Assembly (NCBI RefSeq): GCF_016545825.1
Contig: NC_052613.1
Location: 36,646,790 to 36,710,789, forward strand
Reading direction: 5' to 3'
DNA: 64,000 bases
Source: Eucalyptus grandis
Taxonomy: Eukaryota; Streptophyta; Magnoliopsida; Myrtales; Myrtaceae
A program made the position numbers and the translations under genes. The notes under the pieces are model-generated. The model worked only from the letters and a program-made list of their open reading frames with translations, made no database searches and was not told where the DNA came from. Shown here piece by piece: positions 24,440-35,542 of the stretch; the stretch's first letter is position 1; every line of letters begins with the position of its first letter.

Positions 24440-25968
24440 CCATTTTTCTTTTATTTTGTAAAATGATTGGTTAATCTAGGAGAAATATCATTTTTGGTGT
24501 TAAACTTCATTCCTTTGAATTAAGCATATCTTGATTGGTACCCCTTATGCAATTTCTCCATGTGCATGTTGCCTCAATGGCATAACTCGGTTTTAATTCT
24601 AAACGAGTGTAAAAATAATTGAGAATTTTATACATGATCATAATTGTAACAGGTAGAAAAATAATTTAAGGATTTGCAAGGATTTTAGTTTATGTTATCA
24701 TTCCAGAAAATGCAATGAGACTTAGCACTAAAGAATGTCTGATTCTGCACTCGATTAAGACCGGAGAGTCAAAAAAATTGGGCGCTTCGTTATGAATTTT
24801 GTGGCGTCTCGACCCTCGAAATTAAGCTTGTTGATTTGTTGCCCTTTCAGAATCTTCTCAAAGAAAAAACTAAGCTTTAAAATCACTTAGAGAATGGATC
24901 AAATTGAGGACTGCAGGGATTCGACGGAATTGAATAGTCAGAAGTTAGAATGAGTCAACTTTTGATTTTTGTGGCATTCTCAACGTGCTGGCTCCGTCAA
25001 TCAAGGCCTGGTTTATTCCATAGATCTTTCGATTTTTGAAATACTCTTTTAGAATTGATGTGCTCGCCTCTATTTACGTCTCCATCTTTGTTCCTTGACT
25101 GTGGAAAAAGAGGAAGGTAGAGGACTGAAGTTGAGCCGATCGCCATGATAGTTGGTTCACTAGAGAGTTTCTTATTATTTCATAGAAATTTAGGTTTCTT
25201 TGTCGAGAACTAACTTGGAAGAGTGAAGTTAAGAATTGACGGTGTGTAACCATCGACTAATTAGACAACTTAAAAGATTGGGCGGAGCATTTACATTGCC
25301 CTATTTTATTCACTAAGTAATTTGACCTGCTATCATTTTATCAGCTTCGGTGCCCTTTAGTCTCAAACGGGGAAAGTTTTTTTCAGAAAGATCTTTCCTT
25401 TACAACGACGAAGAAGGTCAAAAGCGGGAATAGAAAAAGAATAGAAATGCGTTTGATAACGCAATAATTTCTTTTTGTATTTATTCATTTTTTAAATGAC
25501 CGAGCAGATGGGATGTTGAGTGTTGGCGTATCTCCTAATCAAATCTGGGGGTGGAGAAATGACGGAAATGAAAAGCAATGCAAGATGAAGAAAAGGAAAA
25601 AAAAGTGGTTGGGTTTGTTCCCAAATATTGGCTAAGTTTTTATCGGAACAAAAAATCAATGGATGTTCTTTTTTTGTCGATAAAATTATATTACATAAAA
25701 ATAGATCAATTTATGGTCGAATCCATGTTTTTCGATCTCCTCCAAATATGGGGGTGGAGAAATCCCAAATCAATCGAGATGAAGAAGAAGAAGATATTAG
25801 GTTTACTTCCTTGGTCAATGGCTGTGGGTCGATAAAATTTTTTTTTAATTTGGGGGTCTATAATCCCAACTCAATCCATGGTTTTTTTTTTAGATAGATA
25901 CTTCCTTGGTAAACAACAAGATATTATGCAAAAGCAGAAATTCAAGGTTATACATAAGGAAAGAGGAA
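24440..25968. repeat. Promoter-side repeat block, unit D
   Basis: Collinear with units A and C (GATTAAGACCGGAGAGTC at about 24755, TTGTGGCGTCTCG at about 24800, AGAATCTTCTCAAAGAAAA at about 24850). A short stretch near 25430-25500 (AGAAATGCGTTTGATAAC) resembles an end of the element that hosts the Copia insertion at 31.5-37.9 kb. No gene is seen; local open frames are short and unconserved. Confidence 0.6.
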
Positions 25969-25973
25969 AGAGA

Positions 25974-27885
25974 TGTTAATGAATCATGTATAGGTAAAAT
26001 TAACAAAAAACACAGTGGAAACAAAGATGATATATTTCTATACATGATTCTCCGAAGGCATTGTTCGTGTGTTTTAATGAAAAATCTAAATATAAAATGG
26101 AGTTAAATGAATTACTTCTCAAAGCGCACTTTAAATAAATTGGTTCACATGTTCTTCAATTCGAGCCCCACAAACGTTGGACCCCTAGTTCAAACACACC
26201 ACCAATGGATGTCGAATGGAAAATAGAACTTTCGGATAATCATCACTATGATTGTGCTAGCAATCTCATAGACACAATCCTTTGTATCCTTGATGTTTTT
26301 AGTCACAGCAAGAATGAGAGAGAATCCATTTTCTTTCTCGCGTCTCGAACACACCAAACACACGTTTTTCTCTCTTAGCAACCGTTGCTCATTCCCTCCT
26401 TTATGCGGCATTTAAAAAAATCTCGAATCAACAACGATTGCTGATCGTGGGACGATCATCAATCGTTGCTGACCATCATGCACGAAGCTTCCTTATTTTT
26501 TTTTTTTTTTAGTTTTTATTATTAAAAAGACATGCGCATGTGATGTGTGTTGCACATGGTCAGCAACAACTGTTGACCATGTGCACATTGATTAATTAAT
26601 TAAATAAATGAAAAAAAGTAATCAATCCCTTATATATATAAAGGACATAATCTTTATGTGTTCATTTGGAATACATTAACATATATTCACTTTGGGTATG
26701 CGTATGCATCATATGCACGTAGGCTCATGACTATAATACAAATTAAATTAAATCTCATTTAATTTAATTTCAAGTCCACACAATTTGATTACAATAATTG
26801 CAAACACATTTGCAACATTATTTCTCTCTTGTTCCACATTATTCTAATTGTTTATGGTGTAGAATGTCACTAAGCTGGTAGTAAGACTTATATTAATACA
26901 TTAGTACTCCCAAAAAAATTAATTGTCTCAATTAATCTTTGAGTCCTACAAGCCATGATTGACATCTAACAATATATCATAGCTATCCAGATAGTGTGAT
27001 TGTTTAAGAACATAAGGAATCCGTTAGCTTTGGTTACGGTGTAATTCAATCTTCTGTTTTACTAGGTCCCGATCGAACAAAAACCATGGAATATTTGTCA
27101 AGTCATCAATTCAATCATATGCACAAATCTAATTGACATGCATTTTATTCAAGAAATAAACAATTTATTCTCGATTATAATCTTGGCCGATGATTTCAAT
27201 GCATTGTCATAATTAGATCGCATAGGATATCATTATTATACCTTGCATGTAACAAGGAGACAGATTTCATATTGCGTACATGTGCAACTTCGTATATTAA
27301 CAAATTATGACTATCAAGTATAAAGACGGATGAACGATCCGGCATTATGTGCACCTGTGAACCATAATTGTTCGACACACAAGTTAACACTGTGCCTCAG
27401 GTCTAAGGATTATTTATACAAGACCAAAGCATGAACAATTAAACCTTAAACGTGCTAAAAACTTCCATGTCACTAATTGGTCCATATGTGTCACGTTCAG
27501 TGAACTTGTTTAATACAAACATTCGTGTTCTTAACTCAGGCATCACAATACTCAATGAATTGTGACTCATTATTCCCTTAAATATCCAATACTTAAGGAT
27601 AAAGTTAAGAACATACTGATCTCAATAAGATTATTAATATTTACTCAATAATTCATCGACCGAGAACAATTTAAAGATTCAGTCTAACTGTGAACTCGTT
27701 ATATATATTCTTAACGTCTCAAGAATAGGTCTAGTTGCAACTGATCTTATGAAATCATTCGTAAATATACAATAATTGGAAAAATGAATGAATACATCAC
27801 TACCATTAATTAAATAATAATGATAATACAACTGAAATCCCTATATGTAACTATTATAGAGTAGCTTTAGGACATACATCCAACA
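25974..27885 (-). mobile_element. 1.9-kb solo LTR with 5-bp TSD
   Basis: The segment starts TGTTAATGAATC and ends CATACATCCAACA, so it has TG...CA ends. It is flanked by AGAGA at 25969-25973 and 27886-27890. Read on the minus strand it opens TGTTGGATGTATG and contains TATA-like (TATAAATAATCC) and AATAAA-like words, as an LTR would. There is no gag, pol, primer-binding site or second LTR, so I read it as a solo LTR left by recombination. It sits in a duplicated unit sequence: the flanks join up to match unit A near 12230-12250 (AATTCAAG ... ATAGAAAA), which serves as an empty site. Minus orientation is probable, not certain. Confidence 0.85.
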
Positions 27886-28089
27886 AGAGATCCTACTATA
27901 GAAAAACGCGTCTTATTGCAAAATGACTATAATTTTGTAAAATAAGAGGTTATTAGATTATGCACGACCAGCATGATAACTTTTGTTTAACTACCCTATC
28001 AAGGTAAGATAATGGGGAAATAATCCTCAACTAACTAAGGAGATTTTCTCTTTGCTTCTAACCAAAAAAAAAAAAAAAACCAAATGCAT

Positions 28090-28400
28090 GGATAACCAAA
28101 ACGATTGAGTTTTTTGTAGGTACCTGATAAAAGAAGTTGAAGTTGATCTTTGGTGGACTATTCAAAGTAAAAATCATTTGGCAAAGCAAACGTCGAGCCT
28201 CGAACTCTCATCACCGATGATTTGACTTTAGTTAAAGGCTTAAATCACAATTTGTTTGTGCATTAATTAACTCTATGATAAGGAAAAGCACATTGGCTTG
28301 AATAAATATCATAAAAATTCATTGGAAAATGTATGTAAGCATATTTTTGGTTCATGTAAAGAAGGTAATCTTCCATCGTACCATTGTTAGGAAAAGTATA
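28090..28400 (+). mobile_element. Copia remnant, second copy of the 12.5-kb fragment
   Basis: Parallels 12500-12680: TTGATCTTTGGTGGAC (about 28145), ACTCTCATCACCGATGA (about 28204) and GTTAAAGGCTTAAATCACAA (about 28229) match the LVKGLNHN-encoding region, with additional frame breaks. Only the protease-integrase boundary survives. Confidence 0.65.
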
Positions 28401-29296
28401 AAAAAGTTATAAACTTATTCCATCGGTATCAATTCAATTTTAAACATTTAATTGGACCAATTTAGTTATAAATCTTTTTATATTGGTATCACTTGAGTCT
28501 ATTTGGCCAATTTAGGCCGGAAATTATGGATGTGAATGCTTGGTGTTCTACGTAGCATGATTAATGCTAACTTGGAATTTAAAAAAAAAATTAATCTTAA
28601 AATATTATGTACTAATTTTTCTTTTCTTTTTTTTCCTTTCCTTTCTCTTTTGTTTTTTTGTTTTTTTTATTTCTCTTTGCCAGTCACTAGCCTCCATGAT
28701 CATCACCAGAGGTCATTGGTCGCCAAGGGCCTTGTCGGCCAAAGTTGAGGCCCCTTGCCAATCTAGCAAGGATTGCCATCCTCTTTAGCAAGGGTTGGGT
28801 GGGGGGACACCAGATCTAGCGACTGGCCGGCTTGGGTGAGGGCTATGAAGCACCAACACTCTTCGGGAGCTTTTATATCGTCTCGGACACTTTGACACAT
28901 GTTTGACATTCGATCAATATATGTCGGAAAATTCGACATCTAATCAACTCTCTCGATACTCTCCAATACAAGAGTCCAAAATTTTGACACGTAAGTTCGA
29001 AATTTTGACATCTAGGGGGGTCAATTTTAAAAAATTTCAATAAATGAGAGTCAAAATGTAAACTCCAAAAAAAAAAAGTAATAAAGATGATAAAGGAGGA
29101 AAGAAGAAAAACATAATTATTTTTTTCTTTTCTGACTCTCACTTCTTGTGACACATAATTCAACTCCTAAGTTTGTTTTTTTTTTTTTCCTTCGATATTC
29201 CGACACGCTTTGACACGTAAGTCTAGAATGTGAATTACTTTTTTTTTTGCCTCAAAATTTTATAGATTATTGGAGAAGACAGTTGTTCACGAGGCC
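28401..29296. other. MITE-like and GACACG-motif sequence, no gene
   Basis: About 28401-28850 has the layout of a non-autonomous element: an AT-rich arm with TTTGGCCAATTTAGGCCGGAAA, a T-rich tract, and a GC-rich core with AGCAAGGGTTGGG. From about 28852 (AAGCACCAACAC) to 29230 the words GACAC and GACACG recur in degraded form, recalling the ends of the TIR element at 29473-30626. It looks like an older, decayed relative. Confidence 0.4.
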
Positions 29297-30680
29297 CAAC
29301 CGGCCCGCAGAAGGCAGTCCACCCATACTTCTTTCGCCAAGCTGACGGCTTGCTTGTGTCCCATGTCGAGCAATAAACACTAACGGCATTCAAATCCCAC
29401 TAGTTGTACGCGGGGTTGTGGTAGTGGTACGTCTCTCTAACATTGCTAGCGCTCTGAGCATAGGCTGCGAGACCTAGGTAGCACAGACACGTTCAAAGGG
29501 CCTCCGTGTCGTGTCGGACACCTCGACACGTGTCCGACACGCTCGGACACGCTCGGACACGCAGTCAACACATGTCGGAGTTTCCGACACGTGGTCAACT
29601 CTTTCCGACACGCGCATCGGAGCGTGTCCGGAGGGCGGATCTACAGGTGCGAAGGAAGAAGGTGATGGAGGGTGGAGGCAAGGGTGAGGGAGTTGAGGCG
29701 ACGCTGTGAGCGACGGCGAGGGAGGGCTGCGACCGCCGACTGCAACGCCGGAGAAGGCTGCGACCGCCGACTGCACCGAGAAGCCTTCTCGATCGTCTTG
29801 GTCGGCTGCAACCGCCGACTGCAACGCCGAGATGAAAAACCGCAACACCGCGGAGGGCTGGATGCGAGGCTACAATGGCAAAGGGAAGAACGGAGGCGAG
29901 GCAGCAGCGGGAGAGGTGGAGACCGAGCAAAGGGAGAGGAAAAATAAGGTGGTTGCTAGGGTTTTTGCCCTTTGGGCTGTTTTTAGGGAGAAGAGAAAGG
30001 AGAGAGATGAGGCGTCGACGGGAAAGAAGAAAGCCTGGGGAAAGAAAGCCTCGTGCGGGGAAAGAAAGCCTGGGGAAAGAAAGCTCGTGCAGGGGAAAGA
30101 AGGGAAGTGACAGGCGCAGTGTGCTGAAATAAATGGGTGGGACCCATTTAACTCTAAAAAGAAATATTAAACATTAAATAACTTTATTAATACATGATAA
30201 GACTAAAAAATAAATAAATTGACAGGTTAAAAAGTTATTTCAAAAATAAAAGCACTAGATATTAAATAATGATAAATTTTGATCATCATAAAAAATATAA
30301 ATTTATTTTGACTCTAATCTTTCATTAGTTATTTATTTCATTGATAACTTTTGTTAAAGTAAAAAAATGTATTTCCAATTTTTTTGAATAAATTTATTAA
30401 TGTTATTAGTATAGATTTATTATAGGCTCTTTTTTATTGTTGATTTATTTATGAATTTGAATAAATTAATTTAAATATAATAATTAATCATGTATATATC
30501 AAAATATTTATTTAATATTTAACGTGTCGGAACGTATCGGAATTCTCTACTTTTTGAGAAATGGCGTGTCGCGTGTCGTGTCATGTCGTGTCGCGTGTCG
30601 CGTGTCGCATGTCGGTGCTACCTAGGCAGAGACTGCAATGCAAAGTAACAATGCCAAACAAAGGCCAAGTCCCGATCCAT
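29297..30680 (-). pseudogene. PR-4 copy E, exon 1 split by a transposon, exon 2 missing
   Basis: The ATG is at 30680-30678; codons for the signal peptide run to 30627, where a 1154-bp element interrupts. The rest of exon 1 continues at 29472-29297 (GACGTACCACTACC region to FCGPVG). The last part of exon 1, the intron and all of exon 2 are absent, being replaced by the MITE-like and GACACG sequence. A TAG replaces the tryptophan codon in the NGW segment (CACTAGTTG on the plus strand), so the copy was or became non-coding independently of the insertion. Confidence 0.88.
29473..30626. mobile_element. 1154-bp TIR transposon with CCTAGGTAGCAC ends and GTGTCG arrays
   Basis: The two ends are perfect 12-bp inverted repeats, CCTAGGTAGCAC at 29473-29484 and GTGCTACCTAGG at 30615-30626, extending with one mismatch to GACA. 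Inside each end are arrays of GTGTCG/CGACAC words (about 29506-29640 and 30520-30614). The left half has a GC-rich block with a repeated GACCGCCGACTGCAACGCCG unit, and the right half is AT-rich. The flanks each carry a diverged copy of the target (GGCTGCGAG left, GACTGCAAT right), compatible with an 8-9 bp TSD. No transposase is visible. Superfamily is uncertain (hAT or Mutator). Confidence 0.8.
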
Positions 30681-30689
30681 GAGTCTGTG

Positions 30690-31530
30690 TGTTCGCAAAC
30701 AAGAGTGGTGGTTTTTGCTGTGCAAGGACATGAGCAAGATGATAAATTTATAAGACACGAGGAACGTGAAATTACGGAATTGCCTTTGTGAGATTGGACG
30801 AAGGATTTGATTAATATTCTGGCGCCTCGACTGGGAAGTTGACAGAAGGGGTTTCTACTTGTGGATCCTTCTTCCTTGTTCTTCATGTTTATCTCTTTTG
30901 ACCAAAGCACCGAGGAAAAGTACAAGGTTTGTCATTTTCCTTTAATTTTTTTTCAAACGAAGAACTAATTTAGTATAAACAGAGGTTAAGCTAGCCAGGA
31001 GCCTAGCACTTAATTATCATTTGTGGTGTAAAGCATATCTTGACTGGCACCTTCAAGCACTGTCTCGCATGGACGAATTTTATATGATAGATTGACAACT
31101 TAAAACAAGTAAATTTGATAAACGGATGAAGGAAATTAAATTTAACTCAATCCATGTTCGTGTTGCATCATCGGCCCGATTCGATCTTAATTTTAATTAG
31201 TGAAAAAATGAGTATTTAAAAATGCACCTCAATTTTAACACGTACGGAAGTAAGTGTAAAATTTGCTAGCATTAAAATTTTCTTTTTCAAGAAATACAAT
31301 CATATCAACAAAATGGAATGTTTGACTCTTGAGTCGATTAAAACTGAAGAGTCAAAAATGGGGTACGCATGAGATAGTGACTTTATCTTCTCAAAAAAAA
31401 TATAAGCTTTTTAATTAAATGAGATGGATCGAGTTGATGGTTTGCAGAAATTCGACGGAATTGAATGGCCAGAAGTTCTAATCAGTTTACTTTTGACTTT
31501 TTGTGGCATTCTGAACTTTTTTGCTTCGTC
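30690..31530. repeat. Promoter-side repeat block, unit E (left part)
   Basis: Carries the usual order of unit markers: the TATA region (TTTATAAGACACG at about 30745), the CTGGGAAGTTGACAGAAGG word (about 30830), GAATGTTTGACTCTTGAGTCG (about 31317), and GAATTGAATGGCCAGAAGTT. It breaks off at about 31530 and resumes at about 37857 after nested transposons. Confidence 0.6.
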
Positions 31531-31977
31531 ATTTAATGGCGAGTTTTGTAACGTTTCTATTTCGGGAAATAATTTTTGATGAGAAATAGTTTTTTTTTTT
31601 TCTGTTCCCGGAAACAATTTTTGATTATAAGAATGCGTTTGGTAACTACAAAAATTTCTATTTCAGGATTAGAAATGCGTTTGGTAAATTTGTATAATTT
31701 TGTTATTTCTTTTAATTTTTCAATATTTTTATTATATTTTTCATTTTTTTCTTCTTCTTTTTTTCCTTCTTCCTCCTTTGTGGCTGGTCGTCGGCCACGG
31801 TGGCGGCCGATGATCGGTTGGGCAAGGTCCGGTGAGCTTGGCAGAGCCTCACCAGAGCCTTGCCAGGCCACCGCGAGGCTGGGCTTCGCCGATGGCCTCG
31901 GTGGCCAGGCAAGGCTCGACCTCACCTAGGCGGCGCGAGGTCGCTAGCCCTTGTCAGCTAGTTGCTGGCCATGGTCG

Positions 31978-32194
31978 TGACAAGAAATACAAGAAAAAAA
32001 AGGAGGAAATTATGTGTGTATTGCATTGATTTGTATACAAGCACATTAATACATTTATAGTGCAAGGATGGAAGAGAATAAAAGGAAACAATATACAAAG
32101 AATAATAAATTTCCTATTTACTAAAACTTCCTATTCATTAAATCAATCAATCTACAATCAGGATCAAGCACAATCTTCAACTGCATCTCCAACA
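31978..32194 (-). repeat. 3' LTR of the Copia element
   Basis: 217 bp, TGACA...CAACA in plus orientation (TGTTG...TGTCA on the element strand). Preceded on the element strand by the polypurine tract. Differs from the other LTR at the sixth base and within the ATTATGTGTG word. Confidence 0.95.
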
Positions 32195-32201
32195 CTCCTC
32201 C

Positions 32202-35200
32202 TCAAGCTAATGGCCTATATATGTCAAGGACACCTAGCTTGCTTAGTAGATAACTATGTTGTCTCTGACATAATGGCTTGGTGAAGATGTCTGCAGGTTG
32301 ATCCATTGTTCCAATACCTTTTGCTACAAGGATTCCTTCTCTGATCTTATCTCGTGTGAAGTGGCAATCAACTTCAATGTGTTTCGTCCTTTCATGAAAA
32401 ACTGGATTTGCTGCCAATTTGAGTGCAGCATCATTGTCACAAAATAATTCAGTTAATCCACTAACTTGTAACCCGAGATCTGAAAGTAATCCTCGAATCC
32501 AGATCACTTCGCAAGTGGTCTTTGCCATGGCTCGATATTCTGATTCAGCCGATGATAAGGAGACAGTTGATTGCTTCTTTGTCTTCCACGAGATTAATGA
32601 CTTTCCCAACTTGATGTAGAAACCAGTAATTGATCTTTTGGTCATTGGACAAGTAGCATAATCCGTATCACAGAAAGCCGTCATCTTCATGTTACAGTCA
32701 TGGGATAAGAAAATCCCAAGTCCTGGACATCCCTTCAAATACTTCACAACTTTTAAAGATGCATCCATATGAGATTGTTTTGGACTATGCATGAATTGAC
32801 TGAGTATCTGCATTGTATAGCATATATCAGGTCTTGTCATAGTAAGATATATTAATTTACCAACAAGTCGCTGATATGTTGACGGGTCTTTGAGTAGTGG
32901 GTCCTCAATATATGAAGAAGAGCTTAGATCATATTCATGAGTAGTCAATTTGGCATTCTGCTTAGTTGGTATGACAGCTGGTTTGCATCCAGATAACCCA
33001 GCTTTAGAAACAATTTCAAGAATGAACTTCCTCTTACTAAGATTGATACCTTTGTCGAATCGAGCAATTTCAATTCCAAGAAAATATTTGGGTGGTCCCA
33101 AATCCTTGATATGGAAAGTAGAGTGCAAATACTTTTTAAATCTTGCAACATGTGAGTCATTGTTTCCCATAACAAGTATATCATCAACATATATCAGCAG
33201 ATAGATTGATGAATTACCTTCACTCCATGTAAACATGGCATAATCATGCTTAAAGTGTTGAAATCTCACATTAGTTAATGCAACAGTGAACTTGGTGTAC
33301 CACTGTCTAGATGCTTGTTTCAATCCGTACAGGGATTTGCGTAGACGACATACCCGAGACTCCCTCTATCTGCGTAATCCCTGTGAAAGTTCCATATAGA
33401 TTTCTTCATCGAGATCGCCGTGAAGGAAGGCATTGTTGACATCCATCTGATGTAAAGACCAATTTCTTATGGCTGCAATGGATAAGAAGGAACGAACGGT
33501 GACTTCTTTGGCAACAGGGGAGAAGGTTTCATGATAATCGAACCCTTCTTTCTGAGTGAATCATTTAGCCACTAGTCGAGCTTTGTATCTTTCAACTGAA
33601 CCATCTGTCCGATACTTGATTTTATAAACCCATTTACATCCGATGGGTTTTCGGTGTGAGGGAAGTGGAACAATGTCCCAAGTATGGTTCTCCATCAAGG
33701 CAATAAGTTCTGATTCCATGGCATGTTGCCATCTTGGATCACGATATGCGTCATGGAAAGAAGAAGGTTCGTTTTCTTCCGAGAGACGGCTGACACAACA
33801 CATATGTTCCGGTGATAGTCTATTAAAAGACACATATGAAGAGACAGGATACCTCATACCTGGAGATCGTGATGTAGAACAAATGTAATCCTTAGTCCAT
33901 GTAGGTGGACGAGTTTGTCGTCCAGAGCGTCGAGGCTGTTCAACGACTACTGGTTTAGGTGCTGAGAAAGGTTCAAAAATAGTCTCTGATGGAGCTAAGG
34001 CAAAAGGAGGATTCTCAGATTGTTCTGAAGATAAGTTGTCTTTAGAAAAGATGGCCTTCCTTGGAACAGAAGTGGATGGTTCCGGAGCAATTAACAGATA
34101 TTGACAAGTCATAGATAAATCTTCTTCAGACAAAAAAGGCCTATGATGTGGGGATGATGATGCAGAGGACGAATGTATCATATCTTTAAATGGAAAAATA
34201 TCATCATGAAAGATGACATCCCTGCTGATAAAGAAATGTCCAGTAGAAATCTCCATAACTCGATAGCCTTTTTGAAGAGATGGATATCCCATGAATATGC
34301 ATTGTGTGGCACGAGGACCCATTTTATCCAAAGGGCCGACATTTGTTGCATAACACAGACAACCAAATACTTGAAGATGATCATTGCGAGACTGTCTGTT
34401 ATAAAGTAGTTCAAAAGGAGTTTTCCCATCCAGAATACGAGTTGGCATGCGATTAATCAAATAGGCAGCAGTGACCACACAATCTCCCCAAAAACCTTCA
34501 GGAATAGAGGCTTGATATTTTAACGCACGTGCTACTTCTAAGAGATGCCTGTGCTTACGTTCTACAACCCCATTTTGTTGTGGTGTGTAGGTACAAGAAC
34601 TCTCATGAAGTATCCCTTGAGAAGATAGGAATTTTGTACAATCAGAAGTGAAAAATTCACGCCCATTATCTGTACAAATTCGTTGCACAAATTCATTGAA
34701 TTGAGTTTTGACCAAGGAAACAAAATTCGAAAGATGAGTAAATGTTTGGCTTTTTGAGTGCATAAGATATACCCAAGTGGCCCTTGTATAATCATCAACA
34801 ATCGTGAGAAAGAAACGGGAGCCATCACGATGAGAAGTGTGATAAGGTCCCCAGATATCCATATGAAGTAAAGAAAATTTCTTATTTGCTCGAGACGTAC
34901 TTTTTGGAAAGGATGCTCGAGATTGTTTGGCCAAGGGACAAATTGAACATTTAGGATGAGGAAAACATCCACTATGACCCAATCTTCGATGAAAAAGAAG
35001 ATTTTTATTTCGATTAATAGCATTACAAGAGATATCTTTATTTAGTAATTCTACATCTCTTGGCGAATCAATCCAGTAGTACAGTCCTTCTGTAATACTA
35101 CCCAAGCCCATCAGTTTGCCAGTCGAACGGTCCTAAAAGAAACAATTCTCGGAGCTAAATATTGCATGATAGGAACTATCTATGCAAACTTTTGAGACAG

Positions 35201-35542
35201 AGAGTAGATTGAACTTAAAATCAGGAATGTATAAGACATTTCTGAGGACAAAGTGAGGACCAAGGTGAACAGTGCCTGTCTTGGTAACTTGAGTCACGTT
35301 TCCATTTGGAAAACGTGCGATATCGGAAATTATGATTTTCTATCGATTGTGGAAAAAAGATGCTCAGTACAAATTATATGGTCACTATCCCCCGTATCAA
35401 TTATCCATGCATTTATAGAAAAAGAATTTCCCTCATGAAGAAAAGTACCTGAGAATCCTGCACTTTTGTCACCCATCTTCAATTGATTCATAATTTGCAG
35501 GATATTCGATGCGATCTTGAGTAATTGTTTGCTGTGCTCCAT
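32202..35542 (-). pseudogene. Copia protease, integrase, reverse transcriptase, RNase H (interrupted)
   Basis: Protease is marked by WIIDTGDSDH (about 35420-35390) in a different frame from the rest. Integrase shows an HRRLGH...CSICPLAKQSR zinc motif and catalytic D, D and E in HMDIWGP, CTDNGREF and NGVVERKH. Reverse transcriptase shows [21 protein letters not shown] and the active site YVDDILVMG; RNase H shows FCDNDAA and the ADIFTKPL end. In-frame stops: TAG at 35135-35133, TGA at 33563-33561 (where the family has AKGFTQ) and TAG at 33368-33366. The reading frame is otherwise open over long stretches (516 and 373 codons), so decay is light. Confidence 0.9.

Noticed and set aside
29506..29640. 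CRISPR-like array of spaced GACACG words
   Set aside because: Repeats are only 6-12 bp, spacing is irregular, and they mirror the other end of the same transposon; this is plant nuclear DNA.
29474..30132. Several overlapping open frames in the GC-rich part of the transposon in copy E
   Set aside because: All frames are open on both strands because of GC-rich repeats; the proteins are low in complexity and match nothing known to me.
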